A DNA stretch of 64,000 nucleotides from Hanleya hanleyi (GCA_036873755.1 JAVTVY010018703.1:1-64000), one strand, 5' to 3'; counted from the first letter of the stretch, positions 1 through 10,564 are shown. Program-made: numbers and translations. Notes: generated by a model not told the origin, from the letters alone.

Positions 1-396
1 GTCCTAAAGGTACGAGTTCAAGGCAAAAACTAATGGATAAACGCGAAAGGTGAGTTCCAAGTTCACCAGTCGGAATTTATCATATACGGTATAGATGACC
101 AAGATGGTTACAGGTCGGGATTTAGGTTAGACACCACTAATACCACAGAAAACAGGGCGTCCACTGATTGGCTATTATTCATCTCAGGAAAGAATAGTTG
201 GTATCATATATATTTAAATTCTTTCTGGATTATTTGACAAAGAAAATTATACAAAAAGCTAGAACAGTGTCTGCAGACAGTAAAATTGTGCGACAATAGG
301 TCTACTCGCCAGCCTACAGGTCACAAACCTCCATTGAAGTTTCTGGGTGTAAGATTATTATCAGGACTTGACTTCCGGCGAACATTGAATGACCAT
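1..396. other. Unassigned left edge
   Basis: I see no gene, tandem repeat or recognisable mobile element here. The duplicated satellite-like unit begins just after it. Confidence 0.4.
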
Positions 397-2270
397 TATA
401 CCTGAGTAGTATACAAAGTGGATCTGGGCGCATATTGACCTCATTATTTGTTCCCCCGGGTAAAATTTGAGGTGGTACTTGATCACGTGGCAATCATGTG
501 ATCGATGGGGAGGAAAACTACCTCCAACACAGAAGAGTTCCAATCTAGGGGTAGGTAACTCCGGATCACTATAGTTTCGGCAAAGGGCCCCTGGGCATGT
601 ATTCTTCCGCGGTGATGCGGTCTGGTGGTGATGCGGTCTGCCTCCGTGGAGAAAAAGTAGTCCCCAGAATTCAAATACGCTGCATGGTCCGATTGGGTCG
701 TATGAGGTATCAATGTGAAGCATTTGTGAAGGCGCATCTGATGGGCTGGGTGTGGGGTTGAAATATTGTCATTCCTCAGGGAATTGTGAGAAAAGGGTAT
801 GGAAATAGACGTGTTGGGGTCTAGATGAGCCCCTAATGATCCGATGGTGTCGTATGAGGTCTTATTTTGAAGCTCTCGTGAGGGAGCATCCACCTGGACT
901 AGTGTGTCGTTCGTTTTCAACATGCTGCGCATGCGCAGACAGGGAATTGTGGGAATAGGGTATGGAAATATACGTTTTGGGGTCTAGGTGGGCCCCTAAT
1001 GATCCGATGGAGTCGAGTGAGGTATCAATGTGAATCATACGTGAGGGGGCATCCGACTGGACTAATGTATCGTCCGTTTTCAATATTCTGCGCATGCGCA
1101 GTCTGGCCGTAGTATAGAAAGCAGGCATTTTGGGGGTACGTGGGGGTGTGTTTGGGGTAGAGATGGACCACTATGGGTCCAAATGGGTCGTGGGAGGTGT
1201 CAAAGTAGAGTCAGAATGGTGTGTTTTTAAGTGCAAGTCGCGTCAATCTGCGCATGCGCAGTTGGGTGTAGTAAGTAAAGTGGTCATTTTGGGGCAGTGA
1301 AGGAAGGTATTTCGGATAGAGAGGGACCACTATTTGTCCGAATGTGTCGAGGGAGGTATCACTTTGTAGTTCTCGGGGTGTAGATCCCGATTTGAGGGCT
1401 GTCCACAGCATCTGTGACGTCATCGATGACGTCAGCAGTACGAGTAGTAGCGAAAGTGGGCATTTTGGGGAAGTGAAGGAAGGTGTTTGGGGTCTAGGTA
1501 GGCCACTATTGGTCCGAATGCGTCGTGAAAGGTGTCATTTTGTAGCTCTCGGAGGGTACATACCCGATTTGAGGGATGTTCACGTCATCTATGACGTCAT
1601 CAGTACGAGTAGTAGCGAAAGTGGACATTTTGGATGAGTGCAGGAAGGGATTTGGGGTAGAAATGGACCACTATTTGTCCGAATGCGTTATGGGAGGTGT
1701 CATCTTGTAGCTTTCGGGGTGTACATCCCGATTTGAGCGATGTTCGCGTCATCTGTGACATCATTGGTAGAAGTAGTTGCGAAAGTGGGCATTTTGGGGC
1801 AGTGAAGGAAGGTGTTTGGTGTAGAGATGGACTATCCATATATGTCATGCATTATACCATATCTTTGCTGTATTATACCATATCTGTCTCGCATCATACC
1901 AAATCTGTTCTGTATTATACCATATCTGTCCTGTGTTATACAATATCTGTCCTGTATTATACCGAATCTGTCCTGTATTATGTCATATTTGTCCGGTATT
2001 ATACAATATATGTTCTGTATTATACCAATTCTGTGCTGTATTATACAGTATCTGTCCTGTATTATATCAAATCTGTGCTGTATTATACCATATCTGTCCT
2101 GTATTGTATCATATATGTCCTGTATTATACAATATATATTCTGTATTATGCAATCGCATAGCGGTTGTCATGAATAACAACAAGTTCAGCAATGTTCATA
2201 CAGTTTATTATCCCCAATGTTACATCATACCCAGGCTGGGGGAGCCGCCCTGGGTATGTAATACGTTTAG
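397..2270. repeat. Compound satellite-like unit, copy A
   Basis: This is the first copy of a long unit repeated at 2781-5706. In order it holds a unique-looking leader, monomers of about 163 bp with the palindrome TGCGCATGCGCA (926, 1089, 1249), monomers of about 170 bp sharing 'gtgggcattttgggg' (about 1450, 1618, 1783), a 21 bp array, and a tail containing 'gggagccgccctgggtat'. Stop-free stretches here are a by-product of the repeats and match no protein I know. It may be a satellite or the regulatory end of a retroelement; the sequence does not decide. Confidence 0.85.
1838..2155. repeat. 21 bp tandem array A
   Basis: About fifteen copies of a 21 bp unit of the form 'ctgtattataccatatctgtc', with point changes. 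Because 21 is a multiple of three, all frames stay open and read as seven-residue peptide repeats. I regard the ORFs as artefacts. A homologous, shorter array lies at 5343-5600. Confidence 0.9.
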
Positions 2271-2780
2271 GCTTGAAAACATTCTATCCGGCCTGGACCA
2301 GCAGAAAATCGAATGAAAATAGGCATTTATCTCTGATTCTGTGCCTCTCTGCAGAAAAAAAGGCGAAGAGAATGGAGAAGTTAGATTTTATTTTATTTTT
2401 ATTTTATTTTATTTTATTTTTCTTAGATGTCGCAAACCACTAATAGTCGCCTTACTTAATATGTAGTAAATTGACATTGCACATCTTGAGAAAACTATAT
2501 TCCCTAATATTCGCCGCCACAAATGACCCAACACACCAGGTAGCCTGGCCTTTACGCTCAAACATATGGAAAATTCAGCATACATTCCCCACCATTTTTT
2601 CGAGATAAGACCGCCAGATATAGGGTCATCCAGCCCGAAACAATTACGGCAAATTTCGGAGGTGGACTGGCCCAGATTTTTTCCCCGATTGAAATATGAA
2701 ATGGTGGTTTTGACATATTTGAGAGTCAAATATTATAGAAACATTTTAAAATACGTCACAGACCATTACTGGCCCAATCA
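2271..2780. other. Spacer between unit copies
   Basis: It separates the two copies of the compound unit. It holds an A/T-rich run of ATTTT repeats at about 2385-2421. I see no supported gene. Confidence 0.5.
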
Positions 2781-3153
2781 GGTAAGTAGTATATAAAGTG
2801 GATCTGGGCGCATATTGACCTCATTATTTGTTCCCCCGGGTAAATTTTGAGGTGGTACTTGGTCACGTGGCGATCATGTGATCGATGGGAAGGAAAACTA
2901 CCTCCAACACAGAAGAGTTCCAATCTAGGGGGAGGTAACTCCGGATCACTATAGTTCCGGCAAAGGGCCCTGGGCATGTATTCTACCGCGGTGATGCGAT
3001 CTGGCGGTGATGCGGTCTGCCTCTGTGGAGAAAAAGTAGTCCCCAGAATTCAAATACGCTGCATGGTCCGATTGGGTCCTATGAGGTATCAATGTGAAGC
3101 ATATGTGAAGGCGCATCTGATGTGCTGGGTGTGGGGTTGGAATATCGTCATTC

Positions 3154-4782
3154 TGCGCATGCGCGGTAGACAAAGGGCATGGAAATAGACGTTTTGGGGT
3201 CTAGGTGGGCCCTTAGTGGACCGATGGGGTCGAGTGAGGTATCAATGTGAAGCATATGTGAGGGGGCATCCGACTGGATGGATGTGGGGTAGGAATATCG
3301 TCATTCTGCGCATGCGCAATAGACAAAGGGTATGGAAATAGACGTTTTGGGATCTAGGTGAGCCACTAATGAGCCGATGGAGTCGTATGAGGTATGAGAG
3401 GCATATCTGAGGGGGCATCCGATTGGACTGGTGTCTCGGCCATTGCCAACGTTCTGCGCATGCGCAGACAGGGAATTGTGGGAAAAGGGTGTGGAAATAG
3501 GCGGTTTAGGCTTTAGGTGAGCCACTAGTGGTCCTACGGAGTCGTATGAGGTATCAATTTGAAGCAGTCGTGAGGAAGCATCCGCCTGGACTAGTGCCTC
3601 GGCCGTTGTCAACATTCTGCGCATGCGCAAACAGGGAATTGTGGGAAAAGGGTATGGAAATAGACGTTTTGGGATCTAGGCGAGCCACTAATGGGCCGAT
3701 GGAGTCGAGTGAGGTATCAATGTGAAGCATATGTGAGGGAGCAACCGCCTGGAGTAGTGTGTCATCCGTTTTCGACATTCTGCGCATGCGCAGAAAGGGA
3801 ATTCTGGGAAAAAGGTATGGAAATAGACGTTTTGGGATCTAGGCGAGCCACGAGTGGGCCGATTGGATCGAGTGAGGTATCAATGTGAAGCAGTCGTGAA
3901 GGAGCATCCACCTGGACTAATGTGTCGTTCGTTTTCAACATTCTGCGCATGCGCAGATAGGGAATTGTGGGGAAAAGGTATGGAAATAGAGGTTTTGCGG
4001 TCTAGGTGGGCCATGAGTGGGCCGATTGGAGTCGAGTGAGGTATCAATGTGAAGCAGTCGTGAAGGAGCATCCGCCTGGACTAGTGTCTCGGCCGTTGTC
4101 AACATTCTGCGCATGCGCAGACAGGGAAATGTGGGAAAAGGGTATGGAAATACACGTTTTAGGGTCTAGGTGGGCCACTAATGGGCCGATTGGATCGAGT
4201 GAGGTATCAATGTGAAGCATACCTGAGGGAGCATCCGTCTGGGCTGGTGTGTCGTTCGTTTTCAACATTCTGCGCATGCGCAGAAAGGGAATTGTGATAA
4301 AAGGGTATGGAAATAGACGTTTTGGGGTCTAGGTGAGCCCCTAATGATCCGATGGTGTCGTATGAGGTCTTATTTTGAAGCTCTCGTGAGGAAGCATCCG
4401 CCTGGAATAGTGTGTCGTTCGTTTTCAACATTCTGCGCATGCGCAGACAGGGAATCGTGGAAAAAGGGTATGGAAATAGACGTTTTGGGGTCTAGGTGGG
4501 TCCCTAATGATCCGATGGAGTCGATTGAGGTATCAATGTGAAGCATGTGAGGTGGCATCCGACTGGACTAATGTATCGTCCGTTTTCAATATTCTGCGCA
4601 TGCGCAGTCTGGCCGTAGTATAGAAAGCAGGCATTTTGGGGGTACGTGGGGGTGTGTTTGGGGTAGAGATGGACCACTATGGGTCCAAATGGGTCGTGAG
4701 AGGTGTCAAAGTGAAGCTTTTGTGGGGTAGAGTCAGAATGGTGTGCTTTTAAGTGCATGTCGCGTCAATCTGCGCATGCGCA
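3154..4782. repeat. 163 bp tandem array with NRF1-type sites
   Basis: About eleven monomers with a period of 163 bp across 3618-4434 and slight variation at the ends. Each carries TGCGCATGCGCA, the palindromic consensus bound by the NRF1 family, and a conserved segment 'ggaaatagacgttttggg'. Spacing is directly countable. Binding is inference. Confidence 0.9.
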
Positions 4783-4949
4783 GTTGGGTGTAGTAAGTAA
4801 AGTGGTCATTTTGGGGCAGTGAAGGAAGGCATTTGGGGTAGAGAGGGACCACTATTTGTCCGAATGTGTCGAGGGAGGTATCACTTTGTAGTTCTCGGGG
4901 TGTAGACCCCGATTTGAGGGATGTTCACGTCATCAGTACGAGTAGTAGC

Positions 4950-5330
4950 GAAAGTGGGCATTTTGGGGAAGTGAAGGAAGGTGGTTGGGGTCTAGGTAGG
5001 CCACTATTGGTCCGAATGCGTCGTGGGAGGTGTCATTTTGTAGCTCTCGGGGTGTACATCCCGATTTGAGGGATGTTCACGTCACATATGACGTCATTGG
5101 TGACGTCATCAGTACGAGTAGTAGCGAAAGTGGACATTTTGGGTAAATGAAGGAAGGGATTTGGGGTAGAAATGGACCACTATTTGTCCGAATGCGTTCT
5201 GGGAGGTGTCACCTTGTAGCTTTTGGGGTGTACACCCCGATTTGAGGGATGTTCGCGTCATCTGTGACATCATTGGTAGAAGTAGTAGCGAAAGTGGGCA
5301 TTTTGGAGCAGTGAAGGAAGGTATTTGGTG
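4950..5330. repeat. ~170 bp monomers with CRE-type sites
   Basis: Three monomers share 'gaaagtgggcattttggg' and 'gtacatcccgatttgagg'. Several contain the palindrome TGACGTCA or a close form, for example near 5089-5108. Related monomers lie at 1450-1800 in copy A, with TGACGTCA near 1417 and 1430. Confidence 0.75.
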
Positions 5331-5342
5331 TAGAGATGGATT

Positions 5343-5600
5343 ATCCATATCTGTCATGCATTATACCATATCTGTCCTGTGTTATACAATATCTGTCCTG
5401 TATTATACCAAATCTGTCCTGTATTGTGTCATATTTGTCCTGTATTATACAATATATGTTCTGTATTATACCAATTATGTGCTGTATTATACAGTATCTG
5501 TCCTGTATTATATCAAATCTGTGCTGTATTACACCATATCTGTCCTGTGTTGTATCATATATGCTCTGTATTATACAATATATATTCTGTATTATACAAT
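5343..5600. repeat. 21 bp tandem array B
   Basis: About twelve copies of the same 21 bp unit as at 1838-2155, with a few monomers missing. It is followed by the same 'tcgcatagcggttgtcatga' tail. Confidence 0.9.
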
Positions 5601-5875
5601 CGCATAGCGGTTGTCATGAATAACAACAAGTTCAGCAATGTTCATACAGTTTATTATCCCCAATGTTACATCATACCCAGGCTGGGGGAGCCGCCCTGGG
5701 TATGTTTAGTATGTTCACAGCAAAACAAATTGAAATATCAAACACCATGTTTTATTATTTAACGCACCGTCACATTAGGTACAAGAGTTTACTGATCTCA
5801 AGTCAACGATCAGCATGTAGACATATAGAGTATGTACGGCATGTTATGGTATTCATCAGTGCACGGGTGACGCGT

Positions 5876-6800
5876 TCAACCGATGGGGTGGTCGGTCAGC
5901 TTGGTCACGAAAAACGTAACATTGGTCACCCTCTCCACTGTCCACTTGGTGTTGGGTCGTTATTGTTGGGCCCATTCCAAGGGATCCACGGTGTCCAGTT
6001 TCTCCAGCATCGTCTCTAGCGAGGCCCGGTTAATGATGGTAAACGGTTGGTCAAATACCCGGATGTTACTGCTCGGGTAAAAGTATCGGACTTGATCTGT
6101 CTCCTTATGCTGCAGCACATAACCAAACGCCAGATTTAATTTGAAGGACATAGCTTGGTCATTGAAGATGGCTTCCATGTAGCTGCGTAAACGGGCGAGA
6201 TCGGTCAGTTGGAAATTGTAGATATCTTGAATGGGGCGATGACGGTGGAAACAGTGCCGTATCATGGGCCAATGGCGCCGATAGATGTCACTCACTGGAT
6301 GGGCGTCATGTAACAGATCGCTAGGAACATCCACTGCATCTTCCAGAAAATGTTCGATGTCGTCAGGCGTATGACTCGAAACCGTAACGCTGGGGGCTGG
6401 TTGAATATGCAGTCTCTTCTGAACTGTGGGTATAGACGGGCTCTCCGTCATCGCATCACCAGTGGCGTTCGTCTCCCCGGGTTCATCTTCACTGGGTCTG
6501 ACCTTCCTGGGTTCCTCTTTAGTGGAAAGTTGTCGCCCAAACCGTAGAGACGGGGCATGAATCAAACGTTGGTGCTGTCTTAACCGACTGGGTCGTTTGA
6601 AGAGTCGACCACAATCGTTACAATTATACCGTCGCACCCTCGTGGAGTGCCCTCTCATGGTGCAGTAAATTATCCTCCCGATTGAATGACCGTGCGCAGA
6701 TTATACAAGTATACCGTGCATCGTTGTGGGTGGAGACCTCGTTACGTCGTAAACTTTCTATACGAGTAAACTGCTTCTGGCAAGTTGTGCAAGTGAAGAT
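5876..6800 (-). pseudogene. C2H2 zinc-finger pseudogene, left outer
   Basis: This is the left outer member of four related genes. The reading frame runs leftward from about 6800. It has three visible lesions when compared with the mirror copy at 10565. The ATG has become ATC (complement of 6798-6800). A base gain near 6630 makes a stop and shifts the frame within the third finger. A CAA codon has become TAA near 5958-5960, close to the C-terminus. The remaining open part (5960-6658) still encodes the third finger and most of the conserved C-terminal domain. TATA and MEF2-like sites are still present upstream. Confidence 0.85.
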
Positions 6801-6845
6801 CTTGGTGATTGACAGAGTGTCGGATGAAACGGCCAGGCCGCTTCC

Positions 6846-6880
6846 CTTTTATAGCACGCTAGCTGGTGATCTATTTTTAG
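6846..6880 (-). promoter_or_regulatory. Promoter of left outer gene
   Basis: Reading on the minus strand, CTATTTTTAG-type A/T core (6871-6880) matches the MEF2 consensus CTA(A/T)4TAG and is followed by TATAAAAG (6846-6853) about 46 bp before the lost start codon. Confidence 0.7.
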
Positions 6881-7359
6881 CACACTCAGTTCAACTACCC
6901 CAAGTCGAGGACCGAGATGTACTGGTGTACGACTGAGCCGCATTGCGCGCGTGTGTGTGTGTGTGTGGGCAGTGGATTTTACATCCGGGATCTTGTCAAC
7001 ATCCGGGTTTCCAAGTGAGTTTTTCCCATCGTTCCTCTGTCTTCCATCCGGGTACTGTGGTTTTACATCCGCGTGTCCTCATCTTACATCCGGGGTTTTT
7101 ATGAGCCGCATTGCGCGCGTGTGTGTGTTTGTGTTTGTGTCCATCCGTGCACAATGTAGAATTATGTTCTCTCCGAAAACTTCTTCTCATCGCATCAATA
7201 TGCTCAGACCCATTCAATATAAACACAACCAAGAGACATCAACAACAACAGGCACATTGCGTAATACACGTTTTATTATCCTCTCACCACCACCACCTGG
7301 CGTTCAGCAACGATCAGCATGTAGACATATAGAGTATGTACGGCATGTTATGGTATTCA

Positions 7360-8274
7360 TCAGTGCATGGGTGACGCATTCAGCCGATGGGGGTGGTCGG
7401 TCAGCTTGGTAACGAAAAACGTGGCATTGGTCACTCTCTCTACGACCCATTGCGTGTTGGGGCGTTGTTGTTGGGCCCATTCCAAGGGATCCACGGTGTC
7501 CAGTTTCTCCAGCATCGCCTCTAGAGACGCCCGGTTAATGACGGTAAACGGTTGGTCAAATACCCGGATGGTACTGCTCGGATAAAAATATCGGGCTTGG
7601 TCTGTGTCCTTATGCTGCAACACATAACCAAACGCCAGATTCAACTTGAAGGCTCTAGTTTGTTCGTTGAAGATGGCTTCCACGTAGCTGCGTAGACGGG
7701 CGAGGTCGGTCAGTCGGAAATTGTAGATATCTTGAATAGGGCGATGACGGTAGAAACACTGCCGGATCATGGGCCAATGGCGCCGATAGATGTCACTCAC
7801 TGGATGGTCTTCGTGTAACAGATCGCTAGGAACATTTATGGGTTCGTCCACGAAGTGTACTTTGCCCTCCACGTCGTACAAAATCTGGCCCAAGTTCTTG
7901 TCGTCGGAATTTGACTGTTGAATTAGGGCGACATCATCATCAGCCCTCGTGCGATGGGTGGGAGTTCCCGCTGTCTCGATACTGGTGCCTACGGGCTCTT
8001 CTACCTGCAAACGTGGCTGCGGAACAGGGTGTCGTGTGCGTTGGTGTCGCAGCAACTGGCTGGTCAGTTTGAAAAGCCGACCACATTCTTCGCATAGACG
8101 CTTGGGTACTTCATGACGTGCACGCGTGTGGCGCTGTAAATGATCCGGGCGCTGAAACGACAGTGTACATATCGTACAGCTATACCGGGCGGTTCCTTCG
8201 TGCTTGGTAGCCTCATGGCGGCGCAAGTCGTGCAGACGAGGGAATGATTTCGAGCACGTAGTACAAGTGAACAT
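7360..8274 (-). CDS. Three-finger C2H2 protein, intact copy
   Basis: A 304-residue single-exon gene. Three classical C2H2 fingers lie at residues 4-25, 33-54 and 61-82 (C-x2-C and H-x4-H spacing). A variable linker follows. Residues from about 150 to 297 form a conserved domain found in all four copies, with motifs SDIYRRHWPM, FKLNLAFGYVLQHK and VERVTNATFFVTKL. The fingers suggest a nuclear DNA-binding protein; the C-terminal domain I do not recognise with confidence. It has no frameshift or stop relative to its relatives. Its C-terminus reads LNASPMH because of one extra C in a C-run, whereas the outer copies stop after PIG. Its TATA box is CATAAAAG rather than TATAAAAG. It is probably the only undamaged member. 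Confidence 0.85.
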   Translation of the reverse strand: MFTCTTCSKSFPRLHDLRRHEATKHEGTARYSCTICTLSFQRPDHLQRHTRARHEVPKRLCEECGRLFKLTSQLLRHQRTRHPVPQPRLQVEEPVGTSIETAGTPTHRTRADDDVALIQQSNSDDKNLGQILYDVEGKVHFVDEPINVPSDLLHEDHPVSDIYRRHWPMIRQCFYRHRPIQDIYNFRLTDLARLRSYVEAIFNEQTRAFKLNLAFGYVLQHKDTDQARYFYPSSTIRVFDQPFTVINRASLEAMLEKLDTVDPLEWAQQQRPNTQWVVERVTNATFFVTKLTDHPHRLNASPMH

Positions 8275-8319
8275 CTTGGTGGTTGACAGAGTGTCTGATG
8301 AAACGGCCAGGCCGCTTTC

Positions 8320-8354
8320 CTTTTATGGCACGCTAGCTGGTGATCTATTTTTAG
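8320..8354 (-). promoter_or_regulatory. Promoter of left inner gene
   Basis: The MEF2-like site is at 8345-8354. The TATA position reads CATAAAAG (8320-8327), a one-base departure from the other three copies. The start codon is at 8274. Confidence 0.7.
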
Positions 8355-8426
8355 CACACTCAGTTAAACTACCCCAAGTCGAGGACCGAGACTGGTGTAC
8401 TGGTGTACGACTGAGCCGCATTACGT

Positions 8427-8460
8427 GCACGCGTGTGTGTGTGTGTGTGTGTGTGTGTGC
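8427..8460. repeat. (GT)n microsatellite
   Basis: A GT run in the left arm. The mirror AC run is at 8948-8992, and shorter runs lie near 6949-6968 and 10416-10440. Confidence 0.9.
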
Positions 8461-8478
8461 GTATGTGTGGGCTGTGGA

Positions 8479-8595
8479 TTTTACATCCGGGATCTTGTCA
8501 ACATCCGGGTTTCCAAGGGGGATTTTCCCGTCGTTCCTCCGTCTTCCATCCGGGTACTGTGGTTTTACATCCGGGTCCTCATCTTACATTCGGGT
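8479..8595. promoter_or_regulatory. Iterated ACATCCGG motifs
   Basis: Five ACATCCGGG or one-mismatch forms lie between the (GT)n tract and the palindrome centre. The inverse complement CCGGAT resembles an ETS core. The same set appears in the mirror position (about 8820-8935), and shorter sets lie upstream of the outer genes (6970-7105 and 10290-10405). Confidence 0.6.
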
Positions 8596-8693
8596 TTTGG
8601 ACACCTCTTGACCTCAATAATTTGCATATGACCTCTGTGAGGTCACTTCCGCTTCCGTTCACGTGACCGAAACTGACCTTTGGCCCCTGCGCG

Positions 8694-8721
8694 CAATTTT
8701 TATCCGATATTGTTTTGTCAC
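8694..8721. other. Palindrome centre spacer
   Basis: A 28 bp unpaired spacer separates the arms. The flanking arm ends pair as CCCTGCGCG and CGCGCAGGG, so a long hairpin could form directly around this point. Confidence 0.9.
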
Positions 8722-8945
8722 CGCGCAGGGGCCAAAGGTCAGTTCCGGTCACGTGAACGGAAGCGGAAGTAACCTCACAGAGGTCATATGCAAGTTATTG
8801 AGGTCAACAGGTGTCCAAAACCCGAATGTAAGATGAGGACCAGGATGTAAAACCACAGTACCCGGATGGAAGACGGAGGAACGACGGGAAAAAGCCACTT
8901 GGAAACCCGGGTGTTGACAAGATCCCGGATATAAAATCCACAGCC

Positions 8946-8980
<35 letters not shown>

Positions 8981-9056
8981 GCGCGCGTAATGCGGCTCAG
9001 TCGTATACCAGTACACCAGTCTCGGTCCTCGACTTGGGGTAGTTTAACTGAGTGTG

Positions 9057-9091
9057 CTAAAAATAGATCACCAGCTAGCGTGCTATAAAAG
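9057..9091 (+). promoter_or_regulatory. Promoter of right inner gene
   Basis: CTAAAAATAG (9057-9066, MEF2-like) and TATAAAAG (9084-9091) precede the ATG at 9137. The 46 bp between TATA and ATG implies a short 5' leader. Confidence 0.8.
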
Positions 9092-9136
9092 GGAAGCGGC
9101 CTGGCCGTTTCATCAGACACTCTGTCAACCACCAAG

Positions 9137-10033
9137 ATGTTCACTTGTACTACGTGCTCGAAATCATTCACTCGTCTGCACGACTTGCGCCGACATGAGG
9201 CTACCAAGCACGAAGGAACCGCCCGGTATAGCTGTACGATATGTACACTGTCGTTTCAGCGCCCGGATCATTTACAGCGCCACACGCGTGCACGCCATGA
9301 AGTACCCAAGCGTCCATGCGAAGAATGTGGTTGGCTTTTCAAACTGACCAGCCAGTTGCTGCGACACCAAGGCACACGACACCCTGTTCCGCAGCCACGT
9401 TTGCAGGTAGAAGAGCGCGTAGGCACCAGTATCGAGACAGCGGGAACTCCCACCCATCGCACGAGGACTGATGATGATGTCGCCCTGATTCAACTGTCAA
9501 ATTCTGCCGACAAGACCTTGGGCCAGATTTTGTACGACGTGCAGGGCAAAGTACACTTCGTGGACGAACCCATAAATGTTCCTAGCGATCTGTTACACGA
9601 AGACCATCCAGTGAGTGACATCTATCGGCGCCATTGGCCCATGATCCGGCACTGTTTTCACCGTCATCGCCCTATTCAAGATATCTACAATTTCCGACTG
9701 ACCGACCCCGTCTACGCAGCTACGTGGAAGCCATCTTCAACGATCAAACTGAATCTGGCGTTTGGTTATGTGCTGCAGCATAAGGACACAGACCAAGCCC
9801 GATATTTTTACCCGAACAGTAACATCCGGGTATTTGACCAACCGTTTACCATCATTAACCGGGCGTCTCTAGAGGCGATGCTGGAGAAACTGGACACCGT
9901 GGATCTCTTGGAATGGGCCCAACAACAACGCCCCAACACACAATGGGTCGTAGAGAGAGTGACCAATGTCACGTTTTTCGTTACCAAGCTGACCGACTAC
10001 CCCCGTCGGCTGAATGCGTCACCCATGCACTGA
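9137..10033 (+). CDS. Three-finger C2H2 protein, altered copy
   Basis: A 298-residue open frame, the mirror of 7360-8274. The same three fingers lie at residues 4-82 and the same C-terminal domain follows. Compared with the intact copy it lacks 4 bp and then 14 bp near 9706-9750. The two losses sum to 18 bp, so the frame is restored, but about fifteen residues between them are scrambled and six are lost. It may be translated; whether the C-terminal domain folds is doubtful. TATAAAAG lies at 9084-9091 and AATAAA at about 10116. Confidence 0.75.
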   Translation: MFTCTTCSKSFTRLHDLRRHEATKHEGTARYSCTICTLSFQRPDHLQRHTRARHEVPKRPCEECGWLFKLTSQLLRHQGTRHPVPQPRLQVEERVGTSIETAGTPTHRTRTDDDVALIQLSNSADKTLGQILYDVQGKVHFVDEPINVPSDLLHEDHPVSDIYRRHWPMIRHCFHRHRPIQDIYNFRLTDPVYAATWKPSSTIKLNLAFGYVLQHKDTDQARYFYPNSNIRVFDQPFTIINRASLEAMLEKLDTVDLLEWAQQQRPNTQWVVERVTNVTFFVTKLTDYPRRLNASPMH

Positions 10034-10111
10034 TGAATACCATAACATGCCGTACATACTCTATATGTCTACATGCTGATCGTTGCTGAACGCCAGGTGG
10101 TGGTGGTGAGA

Positions 10112-10124
10112 GGATAATAAAACG
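10112..10124 (+). terminator. Polyadenylation signal, right inner gene
   Basis: AATAAA in 'ataataaaacg', about 85 bp after the stop. Mirror-image signals follow the other genes: near 11588 (right outer), and on the minus strand near 7270 and 5755. Confidence 0.6.
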
Positions 10125-10484
10125 TGTATTACGCAATGTGCCTGTTGTTGTTGATGTCTCTTGGTTGTGTTTATATTGAATAGGTCTGAGCATATTGATG
10201 CGATGAGAAGAAGTTTTCGGAGAGAACGTAATTCTACATTGTGCACGGATGGACACGAACACAAACACACACACGCGCGCAATGCGGCTCATGAAAACCC
10301 CGGATGTAAGATGACACGGATGTAAAACCACAGTACCCGGATGGAAGAGGGAAGAGGGAAAAACCCACTTGGAAACCCGGATGCTGACAAGATCCCGGAT
10401 ATAAAATCCACTGCCCACACACACACACACACACGCGCGCGCAATGCGGCTCAGTCGTAGTCTGGGGTAGTTGAACTGAGTGTG

Positions 10485-10519
10485 CTAAAAATAGATCACC
10501 AGCTAGCGTGCTATAAAAG
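10485..10519 (+). promoter_or_regulatory. Promoter of right outer gene
   Basis: CTAAAAATAG (10485-10494) and TATAAAAG (10512-10519) precede the ATG at 10565, with the same spacing as in the right inner gene. Confidence 0.8.
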
Positions 10520-10564
10520 GGAAGCGGCCTGGCCGTTTCACCCGACACTCTGTCAACCACCAAA

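Larger units (their letters stand above)
2781..5706. repeat. Compound satellite-like unit, copy B
   Basis: The second copy of the unit at 397-2270, in the same orientation and recognisable along its length. It is longer because the 163 bp block has expanded to about eleven monomers. NRF1-type palindromes lie at 3154 (one mismatch), 3307, 3455, 3618, 3781, 3944, 4108, 4271, 4434, 4595 and 4771. It ends in 'gggagccgccctgggtat', directly beside the zinc-finger palindrome. Confidence 0.85.
5707..8693. repeat. Left arm of 5.9 kb palindrome
   Basis: It is the reverse complement, with indels and substitutions, of 8722-11637. Outer ends share TAGTATGTTCACAGC (5707 on the left; read inward from 11637 on the right). 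It carries two minus-strand zinc-finger genes, so both are transcribed away from the centre. The outer limit adjoins satellite sequence on the left and another element on the right. No target-site duplication longer than a possible TA is evident. Confidence 0.93.

Noticed and set aside
1697..2316. Overlapping ORFs of ~120-150 codons in the 21 bp array as real proteins
   Set aside because: They exist in several frames at once and are a direct result of a repeat period divisible by three.
3154..4782. CRISPR-like array
   Set aside because: The whole 163 bp monomer is conserved with no unique spacers, and the context is eukaryotic.
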